Source of the DNA: Enterocloster bolteae
GTDB lineage: Bacteria; Bacillota; Clostridia; Lachnospirales; Lachnospiraceae
Direction of reading: 5' to 3'
Assembly: GCA_021772025.1 (NCBI GenBank)
Contig: JAETNT010000005.1
Location: 1-41,266, forward strand
DNA length: 41,266 bases
Part shown: positions 7,145 through 15,343 of the stretch, one piece after another
Layout: every line of letters starts with the position of its first letter
How positions within the stretch are numbered: position 1 is the first letter of the stretch
The notes under the pieces: generated by a model
Database searches by the model: none
The model's input: the letters and a program-made list of their open reading frames with translations, nothing else
What the model was told of the DNA's origin: nothing
Position numbers and translations under genes: made by a program

Positions 7145-8641
7145 ATGAAATTAAAAACCCGATTGGTGGTGGCTTTTGTAACAATTACGCTGATGCCGAT
7201 TTTTCTTATATATATGGTAGTGGTAGGATTATCCAGCTATCAAACAAGGGCCTTTAATAAAGAATACGGCCTGACAGAACAGATTGACTTATTTTCCGGA
7301 AATTCAGTTCAGGCTTTTAACCGGCTGACCAAAAGGTTTGAGGAACAGATAAAAGAGACGGCCAAGACGGCGCCGGGGCAGTTTGAAAATACAGATTATC
7401 TGATACAGCTAAACAATGACCTGGAGAATTACTATGCATATTTAATTGTAAGGAAAGGAGAACAGATCCTTTTTACAGGAGACGAAGATTTTTCTATTGA
7501 TGACAATATTTTAATCCACCTGCCAGGATATGGAAATGGTCGGGGCACTGTGGAAGGCGGACTTTATCTGGATGGAGAGAGCCAGCATTTGGTAAAGCAA
7601 ATGGACTTTGTTTTTGAAGACGGAGAAGAAGGAAGCATCTTTCTAATTTCCCGGGTAGACGAATTTCTGCCGGAAGTTAAGATGATGCTTCGGGAGATGT
7701 TGATTGCGGGAATCCTGATTTTGGTTATTGCAGGCACGGTTATGATAGTTTGGATATACCGCTCCATTGTTCAGCCCTTAAGCAAGCTGGAAGAGGCCAC
7801 TAAAAAGATCCGGGACGGAAATCTGGACTTTTCTCTGGAAGTAGAGGAAGAAGATGAGATTGGCCAGCTTTGTCAGGATTTTGAGGAAATGCGGATCCGA
7901 CTGAAAGAATCTACCGAGGAAAAAGTTCAGTATGATAAAGAGAGCAAGGAATTGATCAGCAACATTTCCCACGATTTGAAAACCCCCATTACCGCCATTA
8001 AGGGCTACGTAGAGGGGATTATGGACGGAGTGGCTTCCTCGCCGGAGAAGCTGGACAGATACATCCGCACGATATATAATAAGGCCAATGATATGGATAA
8101 GCTTATTGATGAGCTGACCTTTTACTCTAAGATTGATACCAATAAGATCCCCTACACTTTTTCAAAAATCAATGTAAGCGGATATTTCAGAGACTGTGCG
8201 GAAGAGGTGGGACTGGATCTGGAGGCGCAGAATATTGAGCTTGGATATTTTAACTATGTAGAGGATGATATCTGCATCATCGCCGACGCAGAGCAGCTTC
8301 GAAGAGTGATCAACAATATTATCAGCAATTCTGTAAAATATCTGGACAAGAAAAAGGGAATTATTAATATTCGGATCAAGGATGTGGGAGACTTTATAGA
8401 GGTAGGAATTGAAGACAACGGAAAAGGCATTGCCGCCAGGGATCTGCCTAACATATTTGATCGTTTTTACCGAACCGATTCTTCCCGCAATTCTCAAAAA
8501 GGGGGAAGCGGCATAGGGCTTTCCATTGTAAAAAAGATAATTGAGGATCACAACGGTCGTATTTGGGCTACCAGCAAGGAAGGAATCGGGACAGAGATTC
8601 ATTTTGTCCTTAGAAAATACCAGGAGGTTATTCAGGAATGA
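7145..8641 (+). CDS. Membrane sensor histidine kinase (HAMP type)
   Basis: About 498 residues from ATG 7145 (MKLKTRLVVAFVT). An in-frame TTG at 7118 with TAGGAG before it is an alternative start adding 9 residues. Order of parts: membrane helix at about residues 5-25; extracytoplasmic sensor region of about 160 residues; second helix (LIAGILILVIAGTVMIVWIY); HAMP domain; phosphoacceptor helix with ISHDLKTPI (His276); and an ATPase domain with N box INNIISNSVKY, G1 EDNGKGI, F box FDRFYR and G2 GGSGIGLSI. It autophosphorylates and passes phosphate to the response regulator encoded next, which it overlaps by ATGA. The ligand is unknown. Confidence 0.94.
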   Translation: MKLKTRLVVAFVTITLMPIFLIYMVVVGLSSYQTRAFNKEYGLTEQIDLFSGNSVQAFNRLTKRFEEQIKETAKTAPGQFENTDYLIQLNNDLENYYAYLIVRKGEQILFTGDEDFSIDDNILIHLPGYGNGRGTVEGGLYLDGESQHLVKQMDFVFEDGEEGSIFLISRVDEFLPEVKMMLREMLIAGILILVIAGTVMIVWIYRSIVQPLSKLEEATKKIRDGNLDFSLEVEEEDEIGQLCQDFEEMRIRLKESTEEKVQYDKESKELISNISHDLKTPITAIKGYVEGIMDGVASSPEKLDRYIRTIYNKANDMDKLIDELTFYSKIDTNKIPYTFSKINVSGYFRDCAEEVGLDLEAQNIELGYFNYVEDDICIIADAEQLRRVINNIISNSVKYLDKKKGIINIRIKDVGDFIEVGIEDNGKGIAARDLPNIFDRFYRTDSSRNSQKGGSGIGLSIVKKIIEDHNGRIWATSKEGIGTEIHFVLRKYQEVIQE

Positions 8642-9327
8642 GCAGAATTTTAATCATTGAAGACGAAGAAAGCATTGCAGAGCTGGAGAAGGATTACCTT
8701 GAATTGTCCGGATTTGAGGTGGAGATTGAAAACGACGGGACTGACGGCCTTGAGAGGGCTCTTAATGAAGAATTTGAGCTTATTATATTGGATCTGATGC
8801 TTCCCGGTACAGATGGCTTTGAAATATGCAGAAGATTCCGGGAAAAGAAAAATATTCCTGTTATCATGGTATCTGCTAAAAAAGAGGATATTGACAAAAT
8901 TCGCGGTCTGGGTCTGGGAGCAGACGATTATATTACCAAGCCCTTTTCTCCCAGCGAAATGGTAGCTCGGGTCAAAGCCCACTTAGCCCGCTATGAGAGA
9001 CTGATTTCCAGTGGTCTGCCTGTAAATGATATTATTGAGATCCGGGGGCTTAAAATTGATAAAACGGCCCGGCGGGTGTGGGTCAATGGAGAAGAGAAAA
9101 ATTTTACTACTAAGGAGTTCGATCTTCTGACTTTTTTAGCCGAGCACCCCAACCGTGTATTTACTAAGGAAGAGCTGTTCAGTAAGATCTGGGATATGGA
9201 ATCTATCGGAGATATCGCCACGGTTACGGTGCATATCAAGAAAATTCGGGAAAAGGTAGAGTTTAACACGGCAAAGCCCCAGTATATTGAGACTATTTGG
9301 GGGGTAGGGTACCGGTTTAAGGTGTAA
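8638..9327 (+). CDS. OmpR/PhoB-family response regulator
   Basis: A 229-residue two-domain regulator. The receiver domain (about 1-120) has the acidic pair IIEDEE, phosphoacceptor Asp52 in LIILDLMLPGTDG, the VSAKKED switch and the GADDYITKPFSP lysine. The winged-helix DNA-binding domain (about 130-229) shows FTTKEFDLLTFLAEHPNRVF and VTVHIKKIREK, ending in the TIWGVGYRFKV hairpin. Its start codon overlaps the stop of the histidine kinase by 4 bp (ATGA), so the two are translationally coupled. A strong terminator follows. Its targets are unknown; the neighbouring divergent transketolase operon or the operon itself are possibilities only. Confidence 0.96.
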   Translation: MSRILIIEDEESIAELEKDYLELSGFEVEIENDGTDGLERALNEEFELIILDLMLPGTDGFEICRRFREKKNIPVIMVSAKKEDIDKIRGLGLGADDYITKPFSPSEMVARVKAHLARYERLISSGLPVNDIIEIRGLKIDKTARRVWVNGEEKNFTTKEFDLLTFLAEHPNRVFTKEELFSKIWDMESIGDIATVTVHIKKIREKVEFNTAKPQYIETIWGVGYRFKV

Positions 9328-9371
9328 AAGGAAATTAAGATAGTAGATAAGACTATGTGGTCACAAAGTGA

Positions 9372-9427
9372 AGAGGGTGTCACAAAATCATAAAACAGAT
9401 GATGTTGTGACACCTTACTCAATTTTT
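9372..9427 (+). terminator. Terminator after the two-component operon
   Basis: AGGGTGTCACAA (9373 onward) pairs with TTGTGACACCTT ending at 9416. CATC/GATG extends the stem inward with loose pairing. A T-run follows at 9423-9427. Confidence 0.75.
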
Positions 9428-9471
9428 AGGTAAAAACAGAGCAGTTGATTCCGTAGGCTGCCCTAATCGTT

Positions 9472-10089
9472 CTATAGAATTGCTTTAGATAACCGTTCAA
9501 AAAGCTGGTTAAAATATTTAGAACACAGATAGCAGAATCCCGCCATACCGACGAACAGCAGAGGTGGAAAGACAAGCATTCCGGCCAAAAAGAAGGCAAT
9601 GCCTCCGCAAATCATCAGGATGCTGACCGGCCAGTGACAGATGGATAAAACCAGAGCATTTTTTAGGTATTGGCCAACAGTATTTTTGAAATAAGCGATT
9701 ATGGCATAGATATAAAGGTTTATGAACAGGTACAACAGCATCGCAGTAAAAAAAACAAGCATGAAAAGTAATTCTTTCGGACCTGGAGATGGCATTCTGA
9801 GGTAAAGGACCAGATCTACCCCCAGAATAATGCCGCAGACAGTCATAATAATCCAGATAAGAGTAGCCGGAAGAAAGTTTTCTTTCAAGGCTTTAAAGAA
9901 ACTGCGGGTCAAATAACTTTCTTCATCCCGCACATATTTTAAAGTGACAGAGTAAAGGGCTGCAGTGGCAGAACCGATAGTTACAATCGGTAGGCAGCAC
10001 AAAAGCCACAGCAGATTGAGCCATACCAGCCGGAGCGCTTTATCCATAAATCTCCAAAGAGGGCTATTGATTGAAAACAGACTGTTCAT
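9472..10089 (-). CDS. DUF624 (YesL-like) integral membrane protein
   Basis: A 205-residue protein with four to six hydrophobic helices. The N-terminus is typical of DUF624/YesL: SPLWRFMDKALRL, LWLLCCLPIVTIGSATAALY, and the conserved Y-x-V-x-LKYVRDEESYL...FF.A.KENF. DUF624 proteins are known mainly as neighbours of LplB/YtcP sugar importers and polysaccharide-degrading enzymes. Their biochemical role is undefined. It is downstream of the heparinase remnant (gap 43 bp), with a strong GGAGG site (AAGGAGGTTTTTATG). It is therefore probably the last intact member of a decayed glycan-utilisation operon. With its upstream partner broken, its expression is doubtful. Confidence 0.82.
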   Translation of the reverse strand: MNSLFSINSPLWRFMDKALRLVWLNLLWLLCCLPIVTIGSATAALYSVTLKYVRDEESYLTRSFFKALKENFLPATLIWIIMTVCGIILGVDLVLYLRMPSPGPKELLFMLVFFTAMLLYLFINLYIYAIIAYFKNTVGQYLKNALVLSICHWPVSILMICGGIAFFLAGMLVFPPLLFVGMAGFCYLCSKYFNQLFERLSKAIL

Positions 10090-10132
10090 AAAAACCTCCT
10101 TACTTTACGAAAGAGAACGGGCCTTTAAATTT

Positions 10133-11754
10133 CTATAATACGTGTTTAACAGGGCAAACCCTGCTTATATCAATGCGGTCAAAATCCTGAATTGCTTTTT
10201 CCATATCCAATGATTCCATAAGTGGGAATATTTGCTTTGCTAATTCTTCTAAATTCAATGATTCCATATCATAACCAGTAAAATCCAAAAATGCAGTGGA
10301 TATAGCAGTTGTCTCATAGTCAAGAGTTTCATCTTTTTCTCCGCGGAAGGAAAGATCAACTATTGTGGATAGATTTTGCGGATCAGAAATTATCTCCGGG
10401 TAAAGCAGAGCATTTTGATATATATGCAGTTTAGCAGGCCTGTTCCAGAGACAGAGAACCTGTACGTTTCCGGCAGATAGGACAAGGGCATTGGAACCTA
10501 ATTCTTTTGCAGTAACATCCTTTTCCAAGTGCCAACGCTGGATATGATCCTCCGGAAAACGGTTTCCCCGATCAATACAGTCTTGAACGATCAGCCCTCT
10601 TTTTCGATTAAATAAAATGCGCCGGTTGTGGCGGCAGAATGTATATGCCTCGTGAAAGGCTTCTGCAAACATCCCTTCTGGCCTGCTTATAAAAGCAGAC
10701 ACAGGACTGTCGGGACGGTAAACTCCCCAACTGTCTGAATACATTGTGTCTGGCGCAATTGGTTTCCCAAAAGCAAGGATTGTATTATGGGAAGTCATGT
10801 TGTACATATACCCCCGATGAGAACTGCCTAAACGGACTTTGTGGTAAAGAAGTCCGGAATCCGGCTCTCCGATAATAGAAGCCCCATGAAGGGTAATGAA
10901 TAAAGAAAGCATATCCATGTGATTGTGCCCGGTGTATCCGCAGTTATTTTTAGCAGACATTAAAAAATAGTTGGCATTCTTGTCATAGCCGCTTTTTCCA
11001 CATACAAAACCTGTCTGATCATTACAGTAGTCCAGGGGGGCCGCCTGTACAGCCGTAGCTCTATGACTTCGGATATCTAAGACCTCCTGACAGGCGGGAT
11101 GGCCGAATGCTTTGTCACCCAGAGCTAAAATCGGAGAAATCTCCGGTCCCTGATTGTCGCCAAGAGAAGGATAGCGTTCCTGGGGAGGAGAGATTTGTGC
11201 CAAAACCTGAAAAGAGGCTATCAGACGTTTTTCGGATTCTTCATCCAGAAGATCAGTGTGATTGACTTTGGACAGATATATACCTTTGTAGAGCATTTCA
11301 CCCAAAGCCGCGCCTGACCAGTAGGCGATAGAATGTTCATTGTATCCTCTGTATTGCAAATTACCAGAGGATAAGTCTCCAGGAAAAATCGGAGAAATTC
11401 TGCAAAGGCGGAGAGAACATTACGATCTCCGGTCTCATGGTATAAGATATAAAGATATTCAAACACGGTTCCTCTGACAAATAGATTAAGATTGTTGAAA
11501 CGCGTTCCTTTATCTTTTAAGAAACTAAAATGAAGAGGAGTTTCAAAATTTTTTCCCAAAGGGATTTCTCCACGGCCCTTTCCGGGGATTACATAAACAT
11601 GTTCCTCAGCCATCTTTTTGCCGGCATAAAGGCAAAACTCTTTCAGACTGCCAGAAAGCCCCAGGGAGGCTTGAAAGACATAAGGAGCTTTATCAGTCTC
11701 AATGGGAGACAGAGGAAGGCTGCGGTAATCAAAAAAGTATTGGACAGAAGAGGG
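10133..11754 (-). pseudogene. Heparinase II/III-family polysaccharide lyase, frameshifted and 5'-truncated
   Basis: The minus strand carries a heparinase II/III-like protein in two frames. The upstream piece (about 11754-11360) reads DYRSLPLSPIETDKAPYVFQ onward to FLRFFLETYPLVI. The downstream piece (11359-10133) begins QYRGYNEHSIAYWSGAALGEM and contains the catalytic-domain signature GYTGHNHMDMLSLFITLHG and GEPDSGLL, then SHNTILAFGKPI. A one- or two-base indel near 11355-11370 separates them. No start codon or ribosome binding site suits the upstream piece, whose 5' end abuts a GH88 remnant running the other way. Family members have about 600 or more residues and cleave uronic-acid polysaccharides by beta-elimination. 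The missing N-terminus and frameshift make it a pseudogene unless the frameshift is an assembly error. Confidence 0.82.
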
Positions 11755-12610
11755 TGTTTACAGGACGGATTACGGTAAAAAAGATATTAACTGGTGGACC
11801 AATGGATTTTGGCCTGGGATCTTGTGGCAAATGTATCACGCTACAAGGAAAGAAATTTATCGGAAAGCGGCTGAAGGTGTAGAGCAAAAAATGGATAAAG
11901 CATTGTGGAGTTTTACAGGACTTCACCATGATGTGGGCTTTATGTGGCTTCACTCGGCAGTGGCGGACTATCGTCTGACTGGTTCTGAAGAATCAAGAAA
12001 TAGAGGCCTTTTAGCCGCCAGCATCCTGGCCGGCCGGTATAATCCTGCCGGACGCTTTATCCGGGCGTGGAATCCGGACTGTGTAGAAAAAGGACAGGAT
12101 TGTACAGGATGGATTATTGTTGACTCCATGATGAATATTCCGCTTTTGTACTGGGCATCCAAGGAAACGAAAGACCCAAGGTATTTTTATATCGCCCAAA
12201 ATCATGCAGACACTGTCAGACGGACTTTGGTGCGGGAGGATGGTTCCTGCGGCCATATCGCCTGCTTGGATCCGAACACAGGAGAACTTGAAACAATTCT
12301 GGCGGGACAGGGCTATTCAGAGACGTCTTGTTGGTCCAGAGGCTTGTCCTGGATTCTATATGGATTTGCGCTGAGTTACCGTTATACAGGGAATTTAGCC
12401 TATTTGGATATGGCAAAAAAGGCGGTCCATTATTTTATCTCTAATATAACGTTGACTGATTTATGCAGATTACTTCTTGGCCGAGGCAGTGCTACGGCTG
12501 ATGAAAAAGGATTTTTTAATTTGGTAGCTCAGGGATGCTCCTTTAAGTTTTCCTTTATATTTCTTATTCAGTTTTTCCTTGACAGCCGCCCAAGATACTG
12601 CTATAGTTGA
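11729..12610 (+). pseudogene. GH88 unsaturated glucuronyl hydrolase, truncated at both ends
   Basis: Homology starts abruptly at about 11738 (KYWTEEGVYRTDYGKKDINW, then WWTNGFWPGILWQMY) with no start codon nearby. It continues through the GH88 core: LHHDVGFMW and WIIVDSMMNIPLLYWAS, which keep the two aspartates expected for catalysis and substrate binding, then YSETSCWSRGLSWILYGFALSYRY. At about 12450 (HYFISN) the family similarity ends, and about 160 unrelated bases run to a stop. The intact paralogue at 21775-22953 shows what is missing: about 50 N-terminal residues, and about 100 C-terminal residues including the DLVPYWDF...RDSSASAI segment. Clear decayed gene, head to head with the heparinase remnant. 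Confidence 0.83.
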
Positions 12611-12612
12611 TT
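12470..12612 (-). other. Unidentified open C-terminal fragment, possible insertion remnant
   Basis: The stretch that replaces the GH88 tail has an open minus-strand frame ending at TAA 12472-12470. It reads IQESTIAVSWAAVKEKLNKK, then a basic Lys/Ser-rich end (ISRSTASAKK). It has no start codon and no family that I recognise. It could be the 3' end of a gene brought in by the rearrangement, or a chance open frame. Low certainty. Confidence 0.22.
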
Positions 12613-12620
12613 CTTGTATG

Positions 12621-12665
12621 AACGAGAGGATGAAAGGCCTGAGCGTGCCTGCCGCCTCTCGTTTT
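12621..12665 (+). terminator. Terminator-like hairpin before the helicase gene
   Basis: AACGAGAGG (12621-12629) pairs with CCTCTCGTT (12655-12663), with a 25-base loop and a short T-run at 12662-12665. It may isolate the helicase gene from the decayed locus upstream. The long loop and short T-run make it weak. Confidence 0.5.
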
Positions 12666-12702
12666 GCTGTGTGAGAGAAATAAAGAGAGGGCTGTCAAAT
12701 AT

Positions 12703-14424
12703 ATGGAAAAACTGAAATTTGAAGACCTGCAGTTAGATGAAAAAATCCTGCGGGCAGTAGCAGATATGGGCTTTGAGGAAACCTCCCCTATTCAGGGGCA
12801 GGCCATTCCTTTGGCATTAGAGGGAAATGATGTTATCGGTCAAGCTCAGACCGGAACCGGAAAAACAGCGGCCTTTGGGATTCCGCTGCTGGAACGGGTA
12901 GATCCCAAAGTGAAAAAACTTCAGGCAATTGTACTGTGTCCAACCAGAGAGCTGGCAATTCAGGTGGCGGAGGAAGTTCGCCGCCTGGCAAAATACATGC
13001 ATGGAATCAAAGTACTTCCGGTTTACGGAGGCCAGGAGATTGTCAAACAGATCCGTTCCTTAAAAGACGGCACACAAGTCATTATCGGAACTCCGGGGCG
13101 CGTCATGGATCATATGCGGAGAAAAACCATCCGTACAGAAGACGTCCACACCGTGGTTTTGGATGAAGCGGATGAGATGCTGAATATGGGCTTTCTGGAG
13201 GATATGGAGACGATTCTGGGACAGCTTCCCGGGGAACGTCAGACTATGATGTTTTCTGCCACCATGCCCTCCGCCATCTTGGAAATTGCCCGAAAATTCC
13301 AAAAAAATCCAGTAACGGTAAAGGTGGTAAAAAAGGATTTAACCGTACCTAAAGTAACTCAGTATTACTATGAGGTAAAGCAAAAAAATAAGATAGAGGT
13401 GCTAAGCCGCCTTTTGGATCTTTATGCCCCCAAACTGTCTGTGGTATTCTGCAATACTAAAAAAGGTGTGGAGGAAGTAGTAGAAGCGCTACAGGGCCGG
13501 GGATATTTTGCAGAGGGACTTCACGGCGATTTAAAACAGGTCCAGAGAGACCGGGTTATGAACAGCTTCCGCAACGGCAAGGCGGATATTCTGGTGGCAA
13601 CGGATGTGGCGGCCAGAGGCATTGACGTAGATGATGTGGAGGCAGTATTCAACTACGATATCCCCCAAGATGACGAGTATTACGTTCATCGGATCGGACG
13701 TACCGGCCGTGCAGGAAGAGAAGGAAAGGCTTTCAGCCTGGTAGTGGGAAAGGAAGTTTACAAAATGAGGGATATTCAGCGCTACTGCAAGACCCGGATT
13801 CTCCCTCAGGCCGTCCCGTCTTTAAATGATATTACCTCTATTAAAGTAGACAAAATTTTGGATCAGGTAAGGGATACCATAGAAAATCGGGATCTGGACG
13901 AGATGATTGACGTAATTGAGATGAAGATGATAGAAGAAGATTATACTGCCATGGATCTGGCGGCGGCTTTGCTTCGGATTATTATGGGAGATGAGAATGA
14001 GGACATTCCAGAGAGCAGCAGCCCGGCCCGTTCTTTGGACGACCTGGACAATTATCGAAATCGCGGAAATGGACGAGGCAGGAACAGCCGAAGGGACCGG
14101 GAAGAGCTTTCCGGACGGGGCGGAAGCCGGAAGATGCGGGCCTCGGAAAAAGTTTACGATTATATTTCCGGAGAGGAAAAGAATATGGCCCGCCTGTTTC
14201 TTAATATCGGGAAGACCAAGAAAGTAACGCCGGGAGATATTTTAGGCGCGGTTGCAGGGGAATCCGGCATACCGGGACGGGCGGTAGGAAGCATTGATAT
14301 GTACGACGGTTACACTTTTGTGGAGGTGCCGGATGAATATGCGGACACGGTAATACGCTCTATGAAAAGGACGAAAATAAAAGGAAAGAATGTCCATGCA
14401 GAGCGTGCCAACGAAAGACGGTAA
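12703..14424 (+). CDS. DEAD-box RNA helicase with DbpA-type RNA-binding domain
   Basis: About 573 residues from ATG 12703 (MEKLKFEDLQL). A TTG at 12664 is in frame but unsupported. The core carries the Q motif (GFEETSPIQ), motif I AQTGTGKT (48-55), Ia PTRELAIQ, DEAD at 154-157, SAT, ATDVAARGIDV and HRIGRTGRAGREG. A regulatory helical segment follows, then an Arg/Gly-rich linker (NRGNGRGRNSRRDREELSGR) and a C-terminal DbpA-like RRM (MARLFLNIGKTKKVTPGDIL to TIRSMKRTKIKG-type end). This is the CshA/DeaD/DbpA type of ATP-dependent RNA helicase used in ribosome assembly, RNA turnover and cold growth. AGAGAGG at 12683-12690 is the likely ribosome binding site. Confidence 0.93.
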   Translation: MEKLKFEDLQLDEKILRAVADMGFEETSPIQGQAIPLALEGNDVIGQAQTGTGKTAAFGIPLLERVDPKVKKLQAIVLCPTRELAIQVAEEVRRLAKYMHGIKVLPVYGGQEIVKQIRSLKDGTQVIIGTPGRVMDHMRRKTIRTEDVHTVVLDEADEMLNMGFLEDMETILGQLPGERQTMMFSATMPSAILEIARKFQKNPVTVKVVKKDLTVPKVTQYYYEVKQKNKIEVLSRLLDLYAPKLSVVFCNTKKGVEEVVEALQGRGYFAEGLHGDLKQVQRDRVMNSFRNGKADILVATDVAARGIDVDDVEAVFNYDIPQDDEYYVHRIGRTGRAGREGKAFSLVVGKEVYKMRDIQRYCKTRILPQAVPSLNDITSIKVDKILDQVRDTIENRDLDEMIDVIEMKMIEEDYTAMDLAAALLRIIMGDENEDIPESSSPARSLDDLDNYRNRGNGRGRNSRRDREELSGRGGSRKMRASEKVYDYISGEEKNMARLFLNIGKTKKVTPGDILGAVAGESGIPGRAVGSIDMYDGYTFVEVPDEYADTVIRSMKRTKIKGKNVHAERANERR

Positions 14425-14469
14425 GAGAGATTTTTAACAAATATTTAGCACGATATCTTAACCAAAAGC

Positions 14470-14498
14470 TTGACTTTTCTGAGATGCGGCAATATAAT
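14470..14498 (+). promoter_or_regulatory. Sigma-A promoter of the lipoprotein gene
   Basis: TTGACT (14470-14475) and TATAAT (14493-14498) are 17 bp apart. The predicted start is about 45 bp before the ATG at 14548. Confidence 0.82.
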
Positions 14499-14547
14499 CT
14501 AAATCGAATGTGAAACTTTTAAACAAAGAAAATGAGGAGGAAATGTT

Positions 14548-15198
14548 ATGAAGAAGCTGAAAAGCCTGGCAGTTCTTGTTATTGCTGCTATGGCGCTGCT
14601 CCTTGTAGGATGCGGCCAGAAATTTGACGCTAAGGGGTATATTCAGGGTGAGCTGGATGCAGTGTTGAAGGGTGAAATCACAGACGATTATTTAAAGCTG
14701 GTTGATTCATCCAGAGAAGAAATTGAAGCAGAGAGCGCAGCAATGCTGGACGAAGTGATGGAGCAATTCTCCGGTATGGGCCTGTCTGATGAATTAGTTG
14801 GAAAGTATCGCGACTATATGTCTGCATTAATGAAGAAGTGTAAATATACAGTAGGTGAAGCAACCAAGGATGGTGACAGCTATACTGTTCCGGTTACCAT
14901 TGAACCCCTTTTGTTTGGCGATGCAATGGAAACTGCAATGGCTGGAACAGAGGAAGAGTTGATGGCTTGGGCTACAGAAGCAATGTCTTCCGGCACAACT
15001 CCTACCGATGCAGAGATTATGGAAAAGACTTTCGAGTTGTTATACAATGCTTTAAATGAGAACTTAGATTCTATCGGCTATGGCGAGAGCAAGGAGCATG
15101 TTCTGAACGTAGTAAAGGGCAGCGACGGCAAGTACACCGTAGCAGAAGAGGAAGTAACCGCTCTGGGTTCAAGCATGATCGATCCCGGTTCTTTCTAA
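14548..15198 (+). CDS. Predicted lipoprotein of unknown function
   Basis: A 216-residue secreted protein. Lys-rich N-terminus, hydrophobic core and the lipobox LLVGC (lipid-modified Cys22) mark it as a lipoprotein anchored on the outer face of the membrane. The mature part is mostly helical and acidic (KGYIQGELDAVLKGEITDDY, then EEIEAESAAMLDEVMEQFSG). It resembles the small DUF5105-type lipoproteins common in Lachnospiraceae, but I am not sure of that assignment. It is monocistronic: strong promoter at 14470-14498, AGGAGG before the ATG, and a terminator at 15235-15272. No enzymatic motif was seen. Confidence 0.8.
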   Translation: MKKLKSLAVLVIAAMALLLVGCGQKFDAKGYIQGELDAVLKGEITDDYLKLVDSSREEIEAESAAMLDEVMEQFSGMGLSDELVGKYRDYMSALMKKCKYTVGEATKDGDSYTVPVTIEPLLFGDAMETAMAGTEEELMAWATEAMSSGTTPTDAEIMEKTFELLYNALNENLDSIGYGESKEHVLNVVKGSDGKYTVAEEEVTALGSSMIDPGSF

Positions 15199-15234
15199 AA
15201 TAGAATCATATAATTGGATAAGAGGAATGAGAAG

Positions 15235-15272
15235 ACTGTCTTGGCCAAGAATTCGGTCAAGGCAGTTTTTTT
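15235..15272 (+). terminator. Terminator after the lipoprotein gene
   Basis: ACTGTCTTGGCC pairs with GGTCAAGGCAGT (two G-U pairs), followed by seven T residues. Confidence 0.88.
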
Positions 15273-15283
15273 AAAGAAAATTA

Positions 15284-15311
15284 TTGACATATGATAATTA
15301 TGGGATATAAT
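15284..15311 (+). promoter_or_regulatory. Sigma-A promoter of the DUF134-NifX gene
   Basis: TTGACA (15284-15289) and TATAAT (15306-15311) are 16 bp apart. CATATG occurs at both 15288-15293 and 15315-15320, flanking the -10. The repeat may be chance. Confidence 0.85.
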
Positions 15312-15343
15312 AAGCATATGCCAATTAAAAAAGGAGAGTTCTC

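Noticed and set aside
11530..11778. Plus-strand open frame across the heparinase 5' part
   Set aside because: It is antisense to clear heparinase similarity and has no family-like features or ribosome binding site.
15288..15320. CATATG repeats around the -10 box as an operator
   Set aside because: A 6-bp palindrome occurring twice in AT-rich DNA is too likely by chance to call.
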